Below are positions 1 through 4,465 of a stretch of 5,506 nt of DNA, piece after piece. Position 1 is the stretch's first letter. Every line of letters begins with the position of its first letter. Source of the stretch: Methanimicrococcus sp. (GTDB taxonomy: Archaea > Halobacteriota > Methanosarcinia > Methanosarcinales > Methanosarcinaceae); contig WRNK01000097.1 of NCBI GenBank assembly GCA_009776675.1, forward strand, positions 1 through 5,506, given 5' to 3'. The position numbers and the translations under genes were made by a program. The notes beneath the pieces are model-generated. The model was given only the letters and a program-made list of their open reading frames with translations. It searched no databases and was not told the origin of the DNA.

Positions 1-673
1 CTTGTTTTAAACTGATAAAATTGCCATCTCCTATGATGATATGATCTAGAATAGATATTCCGATCAGTTTTCCGCTGTCAACCAAACGTTTTGTGATTTC
101 AATATCTTCCTTGCTGGGTGTCGGGTCGCCGGACGGATGGTTATGGACAAGAATGATGGCGGCGGCTGATTCTAAAAGCGCCGTTTTAAAAATTTCCCTC
201 GGATGAACGATACTGATATCTAAACTGCCGATAAAAACGATTTGTTCAAAAATGACTTGGTGTTTTGAATCCAAGCACAATATGATGAATTTTTCTTTCT
301 TTTCTTCTCGAATTTTCGGATAAATAAATTGATAAATGTCTTCCGGCGTTTTTATTTTAAATTTTGGTCCTTCGGTATATGTTTCAAGCCTTCTGGACAA
401 TTCAAACAAAGAAACAATTTGGCAGGCTTTTGTCGGACCGATTCCGGGGATTTTCGTCAATTCCGAAACAGAACGCCGGCTAAGTTTTTTGAGTGACATT
501 TCCGCAAAAATGCGTTGGCATAAGACAACAACATTCATGCCGTGCGTCCCTGTTTGAAGGATGTTGGCTAAAAGCTCGGCTTCTGAAAGGGATTCAGGAC
601 CCATTTTCATCAGTTTTTCGCGCGGTCTTTCGTTATGAGGTAAGTCTTTGAGTTTTATATCCGTTTTTATCAT
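1..673 (-). CDS. radC: RadC-family JAB/MPN-domain protein, 3' end cut by window edge
   Basis: The minus-strand frame is open from an ATG at 673 to the window edge, giving 224 residues. The N-terminal block (KDLPHNERPREKL, about 9-21) and the PESLSEAELLANILQTG block (about 26-42) are typical of RadC. A helix-hairpin-helix segment follows (TKIPGIGPTKA, about 73-83). The C-terminal half is the JAB1/MPN (JAMM) metalloprotease-like domain with HNHPSGDPTPSKED: H177, H179, S187 and D190 fit the H-x-H-x7-S-x2-D metal-binding motif, and E127 is the likely glutamate partner. The sequence reaches DHIIIGDGNFISLKQ, where RadC proteins usually end within a few residues, so little is missing. Family members were named for DNA repair, but that role is disputed and the biochemical activity is unsettled. 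An alternative in-frame ATG at 685 would add four residues. Neither start has a clear Shine-Dalgarno site, so the mRNA may be leaderless. Confidence 0.95.
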   Translation of the reverse strand, partial: MIKTDIKLKDLPHNERPREKLMKMGPESLSEAELLANILQTGTHGMNVVVLCQRIFAEMSLKKLSRRSVSELTKIPGIGPTKACQIVSLFELSRRLETYTEGPKFKIKTPEDIYQFIYPKIREEKKEKFIILCLDSKHQVIFEQIVFIGSLDISIVHPREIFKTALLESAAAIILVHNHPSGDPTPSKEDIEITKRLVDSGKLIGISILDHIIIGDGNFISLKQ

Positions 674-696
674 GTTTTTCAACATCAACGTGTTTT

Positions 697-740
697 GATA
701 TAACTGCTTTCAAATTTTTCAAAACGAAAAGGATATAAAG
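697..740 (-). promoter_or_regulatory. Candidate TATA boxes for radC
   Basis: Read on the minus strand, GTTATATC lies at 704-697 and CTTTATATCC at 740-731. With the usual archaeal spacing of about 25 bases, the nearer box would start transcription at about 675, giving an essentially leaderless mRNA; that suits the missing ribosome binding site. The farther box would give a leader of about 37 bases. Which one is used cannot be decided from sequence. Confidence 0.4.
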
Positions 741-807
741 CAATTCCAATTTTTTAAAAAAAAAGATGGAAGACAATTTCAATTTTTCAAAAAAACAATG
801 ACAGAAG
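741..807. repeat. Imperfect 33-base tandem duplication, AT-rich
   Basis: CAATTCCAATTTTTT at 741 and CAATTTCAATTTTTC at 774 begin two neighbouring 33-base units. Each then continues with an A-run and a GATGGAAGA / AATGACAGA type tail, with a few substitutions and a one-base shift. A weaker third relative may start near 709. Much of the similarity is simple A and T runs, so the evolutionary meaning is uncertain. Confidence 0.45.
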
Positions 808-817
808 CCGAAAACAA

Positions 818-835
818 CCGCATCATAAAATGCGG
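818..835. repeat. Small perfect hairpin
   Basis: CCGCAT (818-823) and ATGCGG (830-835) form a perfect 6-bp stem around a six-base loop. It lies just before the head of the first copy of the ~250-base module. No T-tract follows, so it does not look like a terminator. Confidence 0.4.
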
Positions 836-856
836 AGACAGTAGTAACCGTAGAAA

Positions 857-1102
857 CAATATTTTTTTGAAAACGCTCATATTTTGCTCTCATCCGCTAC
901 GCTGCTGAAATCAAAGTTTGAGGGGGTTTGGATGTTTTTGAGGACAAGGTATTAAGGATTTTATTTTTTCTCGTTAAAACCCGAAATATCGGTTTTTTGA
1001 AGCTGTTAAAATATGGGGTACATTTTTTCCCAAAGCTGTTTGAAGATTTGGGGAAAAGGGTACCCCCATTTTTATTGATGTGATCGAAAAATGATATTTC
1101 GT
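857..1102. repeat. Dispersed ~250-base structured module, copy 1
   Basis: This segment matches 1396-1644 almost throughout, from CAATATTTTTTT to GATATTTCGT. By hand I count about 15 substitutions and three short length differences, so roughly 93-94 % identity. It contains an inverted repeat (876-886 with 912-922), a seven-codon ORF after GAGGGGG (932-955), and a long hairpin (1014-1068). In the hairpin, GGGGTAC (1015-1021) pairs with GTACCCC (1060-1066), and an inner stem pairs TTTTCCCAAA (1025-1034) with TTTGGGGAAAA (1047-1057) through one bulged G. The minus strand is open for 77 codons here (897-1130), but nothing in that translation looks like a protein family. I read the module as a non-coding repeat element; coding origin is possible but unsupported. 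Confidence 0.8.
932..955 (+). other. Seven-codon mini-ORF (MFLRTRY) in module copy 1
   Basis: An ATG stands seven bases after a GAGGGGG run, and the frame stops after seven codons. Copy 2 preserves the start, length, stop and the G-run, changing only residue 5 (T to K). The purine-rich run resembles a ribosome binding site and a foldable segment follows, so a leader-peptide role can be imagined. No plus-strand gene lies downstream, and the identity may simply reflect recent duplication. Confidence 0.2.
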
Positions 1103-1167
1103 ATCCGATTGACTTGATACAAAACGACATTCCGTTTTTTGATCATCATGAAACCCGAATCAACCAC

Positions 1168-1206
1168 CCGTTCGATCAGTCGCCCCAAGGCGGCTGAATC
1201 GAACGG
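1168..1206 (+). other. Long GC-rich stem-loop (hairpin A)
   Basis: The arm 1168-1184 pairs with 1189-1206 around a CCAA loop. CCGTTCGAT and ATCGAACGG are perfect 9-base complements. The inner CAGTCGCC / GGCGGCTG stem has one G-T wobble, and a single extra A sits in the 3' arm. About 17 pairs in one compact, GC-rich fold is striking in this AT-rich region. Its last five bases are shared with the following hairpin, so the two cannot form together. TTCGATC recalls a tRNA T-loop, but no acceptor, D or anticodon arms can be drawn. Confidence 0.6.
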
Positions 1207-1252
1207 CTTCGTACTCAGAAAAATAAATAAGAAGAATATGAAGCCGTTTTTT
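1201..1252 (+). terminator. Terminator-like hairpin with T-tract (hairpin B)
   Basis: AACGGCTTC (1202-1210) and GAAGCCGTT (1240-1248) are perfect complements, extendable by one G-T pair from 1201. The loop is 29 bases of A-rich sequence. The 3' arm runs into six T residues (1247-1252), the layout of an intrinsic terminator read on the plus strand. The 5' arm overlaps the 3' arm of hairpin A, giving an either/or pair like an attenuator. No promoter or downstream plus-strand gene is evident, so what it would control is unknown. Confidence 0.4.
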
Positions 1253-1265
1253 GTTTTAAGTGATA

Positions 1266-1393
1266 GGCGGCGGCAGTAATCATAGAAACAAAAACAGCAA
1301 GGTGGCGGCAGAAATCATAGAAACAGAAACAGCAAAGGCGGTGTCAGAAATCATAGAAACAGAAACAGAAAAAGCGGTGGCAGCAATCATAGC
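1266..1393. repeat. Tandem array, four units of 35-36 bases
   Basis: The core ATCATAG recurs at 1279, 1314, 1350 and 1386, giving spacings of 35, 36 and 36. Units share a G-rich head (GGCGGCGGCAG type) and a tail of AAACAGAAACAG type; the fourth is truncated at its join to module copy 2. Units 2 to 4 stay in one plus-strand frame and would read as 12-residue repeats (AEIIETETAKAV, then SEIIETETEKAV), within an open frame at 1260-1496 that has no ribosome binding site. A degenerate single unit (about 833-856) precedes module copy 1, so the array looks like a local expansion of the module's head. Confidence 0.75.
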
Positions 1394-1472
1394 ATCAATA
1401 TTTTTTTTTGAAAACGCTCAAATTTTGCTTTCATCCGCTACGCTGCTGAAATCAAAATTTGAGGGGGTTTGG

Positions 1473-1496
1473 ATGTTTTTGAGGAAAAGGTATTAA
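1473..1496 (+). other. Seven-codon mini-ORF (MFLRKRY) in module copy 2
   Basis: This is the counterpart of 932-955, with the same GAGGGGG run upstream and the same stop. It can also be read as the tail of the longer open frame starting at 1260. Expression is not shown by anything in the sequence. Confidence 0.2.
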
Positions 1497-1546
1497 GGAT
1501 TTTATTTTTTCTTGTTAAAACTCGAAATATCGGTTTTTTGAAGCTG

Positions 1547-1615
1547 TTAAAAAATGGGGTACATTTTTCTTTAAAGGTGTTTGAAGATTTTGGGGAAAAT
1601 GGTACCCCAATTTTT
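1547..1615 (-). terminator. Possible bidirectional terminator hairpin downstream of the desulfidase-like gene
   Basis: The TGGGGTAC / GTACCCCA stem (1555-1562 with 1602-1609) is flanked by an A-run (1549-1554) on one side and T5 (1611-1615) on the other, so a transcript from either strand ends the hairpin in a U-run. For the minus-strand gene ending at 1666 it would lie about 60 bases past the stop codon. Copy 1 of the module has the hairpin, but its A-run is interrupted. Confidence 0.35.
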
Positions 1616-1650
1616 ATTGATGTGGTCGAAAAATGATATTTCGTTTTTTC

Positions 1651-1669
1651 ATAATCCGGAAACGATTAT
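1651..1669 (-). repeat. Small inverted repeat spanning the stop codon of the desulfidase-like gene
   Basis: ATAATC (1651-1656) and GATTAT (1664-1669) form a 6-bp stem around seven bases, and the TAA stop codon lies in one arm. On the minus strand it is followed by A residues and not T residues, so it is not a standard terminator. Confidence 0.3.
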
Positions 1670-2187
1670 TCCTGAATTTCATACGCTATCTGCCGACGTT
1701 TCAATTCTTTTTCAATTTCTTCAATGAAAATGCCCTTTCCGCTTATAATTTCATGAGTGGATGGTGGGTTTTTTTCTTTTTCTTGCCCTTTCTCTTGTTC
1801 TTTTTCTTGTCCTTTCACTTGTCCTTTCTCTTGTTCTTTTTCTGCGCTTGCGGTTTTTTCGGCTTTACCGCTGACGGTTGTTGTCAATACGCCGCATGAA
1901 GGACTTTTGGGAATCCCTATGATGATAATCGTATGTCCTTCTTTTTGAAGCATTTCAATCATATCCGCATATGGCTGGAACAATTTTTGGCAAAAGCGAC
2001 GGTATTTTGGAAAATCAAATTGGTCTTTTGTATTTTCGCGGCGGTTGATTCCAAAATAAATTGTTTCGGGGCAAGGCAATTGGATGATCTTTTTGTTTTT
2101 TGTATCTATCGGTGTTGGCTGTTTAATCCCTTTGACACGGGCTGCCGGATTTAAAAGGCAATGAGAGACAACATAAATCTGTTCCAT
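1666..2187 (-). CDS. TudS/DUF523-related putative desulfidase with a K/E/Q/G repeat insert
   Basis: The 173-residue protein has three spaced cysteine motifs: SHCLLNPAARVKGI (C10), QLPCPE (C39) and GIPKSPSCGV (C98). This order matches the TudS-related family, in which three cysteines hold a [4Fe-4S] cluster; characterised TudS removes sulfur from thiouracil. The substrate here cannot be told. The C-terminal ISGKGIFIEEIEKELKRR block also looks family-typical. Between the two lies a low-complexity insert (about 110-140) made of repeated KGQEKEQEKGQEKEK-type sequence, probably a flexible charged linker; the family normally has only a short loop there. The start at 2187 is supported by an AGGA six bases upstream (2197-2194) and by the HCLLN motif sitting close to the N-terminus. 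It is divergent from the membrane gene at 2301 and probably soluble. The family assignment is fairly sure; the activity is inferred. Confidence 0.85.
   Translation of the reverse strand: MEQIYVVSHCLLNPAARVKGIKQPTPIDTKNKKIIQLPCPETIYFGINRRENTKDQFDFPKYRRFCQKLFQPYADMIEMLQKEGHTIIIIGIPKSPSCGVLTTTVSGKAEKTASAEKEQEKGQVKGQEKEQEKGQEKEKNPPSTHEIISGKGIFIEEIEKELKRRQIAYEIQE
1771..1842. repeat. Coding low-complexity tandem repeat inside the desulfidase-like gene
   Basis: The plus strand shows repeated CTTTTTCTTG and CCTTTC-type blocks that encode, on the minus strand, residues of about 116-139. The protein units EKEQEKGQVKGQ and EKEQEKGQEKEK are near-identical 12-residue (36-base) repeats. Such tracts usually change length by slippage, so the insert size may differ between strains. 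Confidence 0.7.
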
Positions 2188-2240
2188 GATTGTTCCTGCT
2201 TGGTTTTTTTGTTTTTTCCTTTTTGTTTTTTGCTTTTGAA

Positions 2241-2260
2241 TGATGTTTTATATTTAAACA
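2241..2260. promoter_or_regulatory. Shared divergent TATA region
   Basis: The near-palindromic GTTTTATATTTAAAC reads as TTTATATTTAA (2247-2257) toward the membrane gene at 2301 and as TTTAAATATAAAA toward the desulfidase-like gene at 2187. The plus reading predicts a start near 2280 and a short leader of about 20 bases. The minus reading predicts a start near 2225 and a leader of about 38 bases. The gene pair has no other obvious TATA box between the two starts. Confidence 0.5.
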
Positions 2261-2300
2261 CGTTATTCATTTTATTACTTTTCTTTGTGAGGATGTTGTC

Positions 2301-3155
2301 ATGGAAAATGCTTTGAAAATATTTGCCGGAAGTTTAAAGCATTTGAAAGAACATCCTGTTTTGTTTGTTCCAAATTGTATTTACTATACCGCGACATATA
2401 CTTTGGGTGTTTTTTTTGCAGCTCTCTCTTATTTGGCTCTTTATTACGGATTCGGATACATCGTTTTAACACTTCTTAGTATAATTTTTGTTATCGGCTC
2501 AGCCTTTTTTTCAGCATTTACAACCGCCGGAACCATCGGTATGACAAAAGATGTGATTGAATTCGACAGCACAGATTTGAATTATTTGCTTTATTACGGC
2601 AAAAAATATACTTTAAAATTGGTGATTGCTTCGGTTTTAATTACAATGATTCGAGGTCTGTCTGCTTTCTTTTGGACGCCGGTGATTCAACGCTTTACCG
2701 GTTCAGATTACGCGATGGTCGATGTGATGAATGCCCTTCAAACCGATCCGGCTTCCTTGCTGCCGCTGTTCGATATTTTAGCGGTGCCGGCTTTGATTTC
2801 TTTAATTTTGACAACACTTTATTTCGTTTTGATTTCATTTATGTTTTATTTCATTTCATATATCATCGTCATTGATCATTCATCTGTTTACAAAAGTTAC
2901 CGCAAGTCCTTTTCCTATCTCCGAAAAAAGCCGATTCAAATTTCATCCTTCGTTTTAATAATGCTGATTTTTAGTTTGATCCCGAGTATTTTGACAGGCC
3001 TTTTGATTCTTTATACCCCGTCAAGCTCTATTCGTCCGTTTTTTATGATTTTAGCCAACATCATGTTTTCCATTCTTTTCATTTCCGTCACGAATGTGTG
3101 GATTACCCGCTTTTATATAGTTTTAGAAAAAAGGGCCTCGTTAGAAAAAATTTAA
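2301..3155 (+). CDS. Multi-pass membrane protein, first of three paralogues (DUF7847-like)
   Basis: The product has 284 residues and about six hydrophobic spans, near 25-48, 52-76, 104-126, 155-190, 212-238 and 245-270. A short amphipathic N-terminal helix ends in HPVLFVPN. Features shared with the two downstream paralogues are the LK..K(E/N)(H/N).VLF.P opening, the TAGTIGMTKDVI block (about 75-86) after the second span, LLYYGKKY (96-103), FFWTPV (123-128), the YIIVIDHSSVYKSYRKSFSYLRKK loop (187-210) and VWITRFY (266-272). This resembles archaeal DUF7847-type membrane proteins of unknown function; no catalytic motif is visible. GAGG at 2289-2292, eight bases before the ATG, supports the start. 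It is the most diverged of the three and lacks their leader hairpin and stop-codon hairpin, so it is probably older and separately regulated. Confidence 0.85.
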   Translation: MENALKIFAGSLKHLKEHPVLFVPNCIYYTATYTLGVFFAALSYLALYYGFGYIVLTLLSIIFVIGSAFFSAFTTAGTIGMTKDVIEFDSTDLNYLLYYGKKYTLKLVIASVLITMIRGLSAFFWTPVIQRFTGSDYAMVDVMNALQTDPASLLPLFDILAVPALISLILTTLYFVLISFMFYFISYIIVIDHSSVYKSYRKSFSYLRKKPIQISSFVLIMLIFSLIPSILTGLLILYTPSSSIRPFFMILANIMFSILFISVTNVWITRFYIVLEKRASLEKI

Positions 3156-3203
3156 TTTTGTTTTGATGTCGATCTTTATGATTTATTTTTTATTGTTTTT
3201 TTA
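3156..3203 (+). terminator. T-rich transcript end after the first membrane gene
   Basis: After the TAA stop the plus strand holds several T-runs (for example around 3185-3190 and 3196-3202) without a stable hairpin. Archaeal termination commonly needs only such U-tracts, so this is a plausible 3' end. No precise site can be picked. Confidence 0.35.
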
Positions 3204-3258
3204 TTTGTGTTTCCACATTTGATTTTTTTTAATTTTGCGTTACCACATTTGATTTGTT
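3204..3258 (+). promoter_or_regulatory. Two direct copies of a 25-base upstream box before the second membrane gene
   Basis: 3204-3228 and 3234-3258 match at 22 of 25 positions, with a period of 30; the shared core is CCACATTTGATTT. A third relative at 4347-4371 (21 of 25 matches to the first) lies upstream of the third membrane gene. The second copy also forms the palindrome CATTTG (3246-3251) / CAAATG (3260-3265) just before the TATA box. Position and repetition suggest an activator or operator site, but descent from the tandem duplication also explains the copy at 4347. Confidence 0.45.
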
Positions 3259-3276
3259 TCAAATGAATGACGTACA

Positions 3277-3285
3277 CTTATATAC
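3277..3285 (+). promoter_or_regulatory. TATA box of the second membrane gene
   Basis: CTTATATAC is a good archaeal TATA box. A start about 26 bases downstream falls near 3307, just before the leader hairpin at 3310-3335, and gives a leader of about 57 bases. Confidence 0.6.
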
Positions 3286-3309
3286 AATCGTTTCCATTTT
3301 ATTTTCAAT

Positions 3310-3335
3310 AAATGGTTTTATTGGTAAAATCATTT
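3310..3335 (+). other. 5'-leader stem-loop of the second membrane gene
   Basis: AAATGGTTT (3310-3318) pairs with AAATCATTT (3327-3335) with one G-U pair; an added T-A pair leaves a six-base loop. The third gene has a matching stem at 4424-4449, in which two pairs differ but pairing is kept. It sits at or next to the predicted 5' end of the mRNA and about 17 bases before the GGAGG site. Confidence 0.45.
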
Positions 3336-3351
3336 TTAGTTAAAATTATAT

Positions 3352-3356
3352 GGAGG
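3352..3356 (+). promoter_or_regulatory. Ribosome binding site deciding the start of the second membrane gene
   Basis: GGAGG lies eight bases before the ATG at 3365. An upstream in-frame ATG at 3350 overlaps this site and is unlikely to be used. The equivalent upstream ATG before the third gene (4464) is out of frame, which confirms the downstream choice. Confidence 0.8.
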
Positions 3357-3364
3357 CTGTAATT

Positions 3365-4291
3365 ATGGAAAATATCACGAATGTGCTTGTAAACGGATTA
3401 AAAAGTATCAAAAATAATAAGGTATTGTTTGTCCCTGCACTTATCTTAATACTCATTGGATTAATCTCGCAAGCGGTACGTAACATCTCTTTCGCTTATC
3501 TTGGAAATATTTGGATAATACTCTATTTTTGTTCAACTCTTCTTGTTTTCATTATTTCCACATACATCACTACCGGACACATCGGCATGTCAAAAGAAGC
3601 CATTTCAACAGGCAAAACTTCTATGAATCATTTAACGTCTTACGGAAACCGATATTTTGGACGCATGCTTATGGCAAATATTATCTTAGGCTTGATCCAA
3701 GCCGTCGCTTTAATTTTTTGGATTCCGGTACTTTACGTCATTTATAATTCTGGTCTGTCAGACACTGTCATGAATATGGGAGGTTCTCCCGAAGAAATTC
3801 TCGCATTTGCTGATAGCCTTTTCGCATTGTTTGCCACGTTAATCATTCCAATAGCGATTGGTTTCATTTTAACCATTATTTATGAATTTATTGTGTTTGT
3901 GCTTTTCTTCTTTGTCGGCTACAATATTGTTATTGATGATCTTTCTGTTATTGGCAGCTTTAAAAACTCCCTTTCCCTTCTGAAAGCAAAGTTCTTTCAA
4001 GTGCTTCTGTTTATTGGTGTCCTTATCATCGTTACACTCATCACTTTCTTTTTTGTACTCATTGCATTGGTGATTTTTATGTTCATTATCGGGTTTATTT
4101 TAGGTATTCTATCTATTATTGTCCCGATTTTTGCAACCATCGTTCCAATATTCAGTACGATTTTAGGGTTACTTGTCGGTTTAGTTATCGGAACAATTTT
4201 TTCAACTCTTTTTACCGTTTGGATAGCACGCTTTTACATGTCAATAACAGAAAAACCGCTTTATGTTGAAGAAAAAATAACAAATTACTAA
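3365..4291 (+). CDS. Multi-pass membrane protein, second of three paralogues (DUF7847-like)
   Basis: From the ATG at 3365 the protein has 308 residues. It shares with the third paralogue the opening MEN/SIT.VL.NGLK, TGHIGMSKEAISTGKTSMNH (70-89), the tyrosine-glycine motif at 93-94, ALIFWIPVLY (115-124), NIVIDDLSVIGSFKNSLSLL (187-206), VWIARFYM (285-292) and an almost identical tail ITEKPLYVEEKITNY. Hydrophobic spans lie near 18-38, 46-70, 102-127, 150-190 and 208-285. The last region is about 30 residues longer than in the other paralogues and includes an internal repeat (IVPIFATIVPIFSTI, 252-266), suggesting one or two extra membrane passes. No enzymatic or transporter signature is recognised. 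It has its own promoter and terminator, so it is probably monocistronic. The function is unknown; a role in membrane organisation or small-molecule handling would be speculation. Confidence 0.87.
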   Translation: MENITNVLVNGLKSIKNNKVLFVPALILILIGLISQAVRNISFAYLGNIWIILYFCSTLLVFIISTYITTGHIGMSKEAISTGKTSMNHLTSYGNRYFGRMLMANIILGLIQAVALIFWIPVLYVIYNSGLSDTVMNMGGSPEEILAFADSLFALFATLIIPIAIGFILTIIYEFIVFVLFFFVGYNIVIDDLSVIGSFKNSLSLLKAKFFQVLLFIGVLIIVTLITFFFVLIALVIFMFIIGFILGILSIIVPIFATIVPIFSTILGLLVGLVIGTIFSTLFTVWIARFYMSITEKPLYVEEKITNY

Positions 4292-4320
4292 AAAGTGATT
4301 TCGATCACTTTTTCTTTTTT
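4290..4320 (+). terminator. TTCG-loop terminator overlapping the stop codon of the second membrane gene
   Basis: AAAAAGTGAT (4290-4299) and ATCACTTTTT (4304-4313) form a perfect 10-bp stem around a TTCG loop. A T-tract follows, broken by a single C. The last two bases of the TAA stop codon are inside the stem. The third gene ends with the same structure. Confidence 0.75.
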
Positions 4321-4346
4321 TTGTTTTTTTTTTGATTTATTTTTAA

Positions 4347-4371
4347 TTTGTCTTTCCATGTGTGATTTTTT
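4347..4371 (+). promoter_or_regulatory. Upstream box before the third membrane gene
   Basis: This 25-base segment matches the box at 3204-3228 at 21 positions (TTTG, TTTCCA and TGATTTTTT blocks kept). It ends 20 bases before the TATA box at 4391, nearly the same distance as the second box before the second gene. The gene has one copy where its sister has two. Confidence 0.4.
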
Positions 4372-4382
4372 TCTATGATTGG

Positions 4383-4400
4383 CTTATATATTTATATATA
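4383..4400 (+). promoter_or_regulatory. Double TATA box of the third membrane gene
   Basis: CTTATATA (4383-4390) runs directly into TTTATATATA (4391-4400). The second fits best by spacing: it predicts a start near 4421, just before the leader hairpin, as in the second gene. Confidence 0.6.
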
Positions 4401-4423
4401 ATCATCATCATTTTATTCACAAT

Positions 4424-4449
4424 AAATGATTTTATAGGTTAAATCGTTT
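4424..4449 (+). other. 5'-leader stem-loop of the third membrane gene
   Basis: AAATGATTT (4424-4432) pairs with AAATCGTTT (4441-4449) through nine pairs with one U-G wobble; the loop is eight bases. Compared with 3310-3335, one G-U pair has become A-U and one U-A pair has become U-G, so both changes keep the stem. Confidence 0.45.
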
Positions 4450-4465
4450 TTAATTAAAATTATAT

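Larger units (their letters stand above)
1396..1644. repeat. Dispersed ~250-base structured module, copy 2
   Basis: This is the second copy of 857-1102, in the same orientation, ending 22 bases from the stop codon of the minus-strand desulfidase-like gene. The inverted repeat at its head is perfect here: CTCAAATTTTG (1417-1427) with CAAAATTTGAG (1453-1463), plus an inner TTTCA/TGAAA stem. The mini-ORF is kept at 1473-1496 (MFLRKRY). The distal hairpin pairs TGGGGTAC (1555-1562) with GTACCCCA (1602-1609). It has five T residues beyond the 3' arm on the plus strand and an A-run before the 5' arm, which is a T-run in the minus-strand transcript. Confidence 0.8.

Noticed and set aside
336..557. 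Plus-strand open frame opposite radC
   Set aside because: radC is clearly coding on the minus strand with a complete JAMM motif; the plus frame is a shadow.
633..893. Minus-strand open frame of 86 codons
   Set aside because: It overlaps the radC start in another frame, runs through A/T-rich tandem repeats, and its translation is F/K-rich with no recognisable domain or ribosome binding site.
897..1130. Minus-strand open frame of 77 codons in module copy 1
   Set aside because: It ends inside the repeat module. Hairpins on both sides of the segment explain the conservation better than coding does, and no family or start signal is visible.
1160..1210. tRNA-like TTCGATC motifs
   Set aside because: The matches lie in the two arms of one hairpin; no cloverleaf with acceptor, D and anticodon arms can be drawn on either strand.
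1266..1393. CRISPR array
   Set aside because: Units are directly adjacent with no unique spacers, and no cas genes are in the window.
1260..1496. Plus-strand open frame of 78 codons across the tandem array
   Set aside because: No ribosome binding site or TATA box; the reading is a by-product of the 36-base period joined to the repeat module. It is kept only as an observation on the array.
1633..1899. Plus-strand F/L/C-rich open frame opposite the desulfidase-like gene
   Set aside because: It is the complement of the K/E/Q-rich coding repeat of a well-supported minus-strand gene.
3350..3364. Upstream ATG as start of the second membrane gene
   Set aside because: It overlaps the GGAGG site itself, and the aligned ATG before the sister gene is out of frame.
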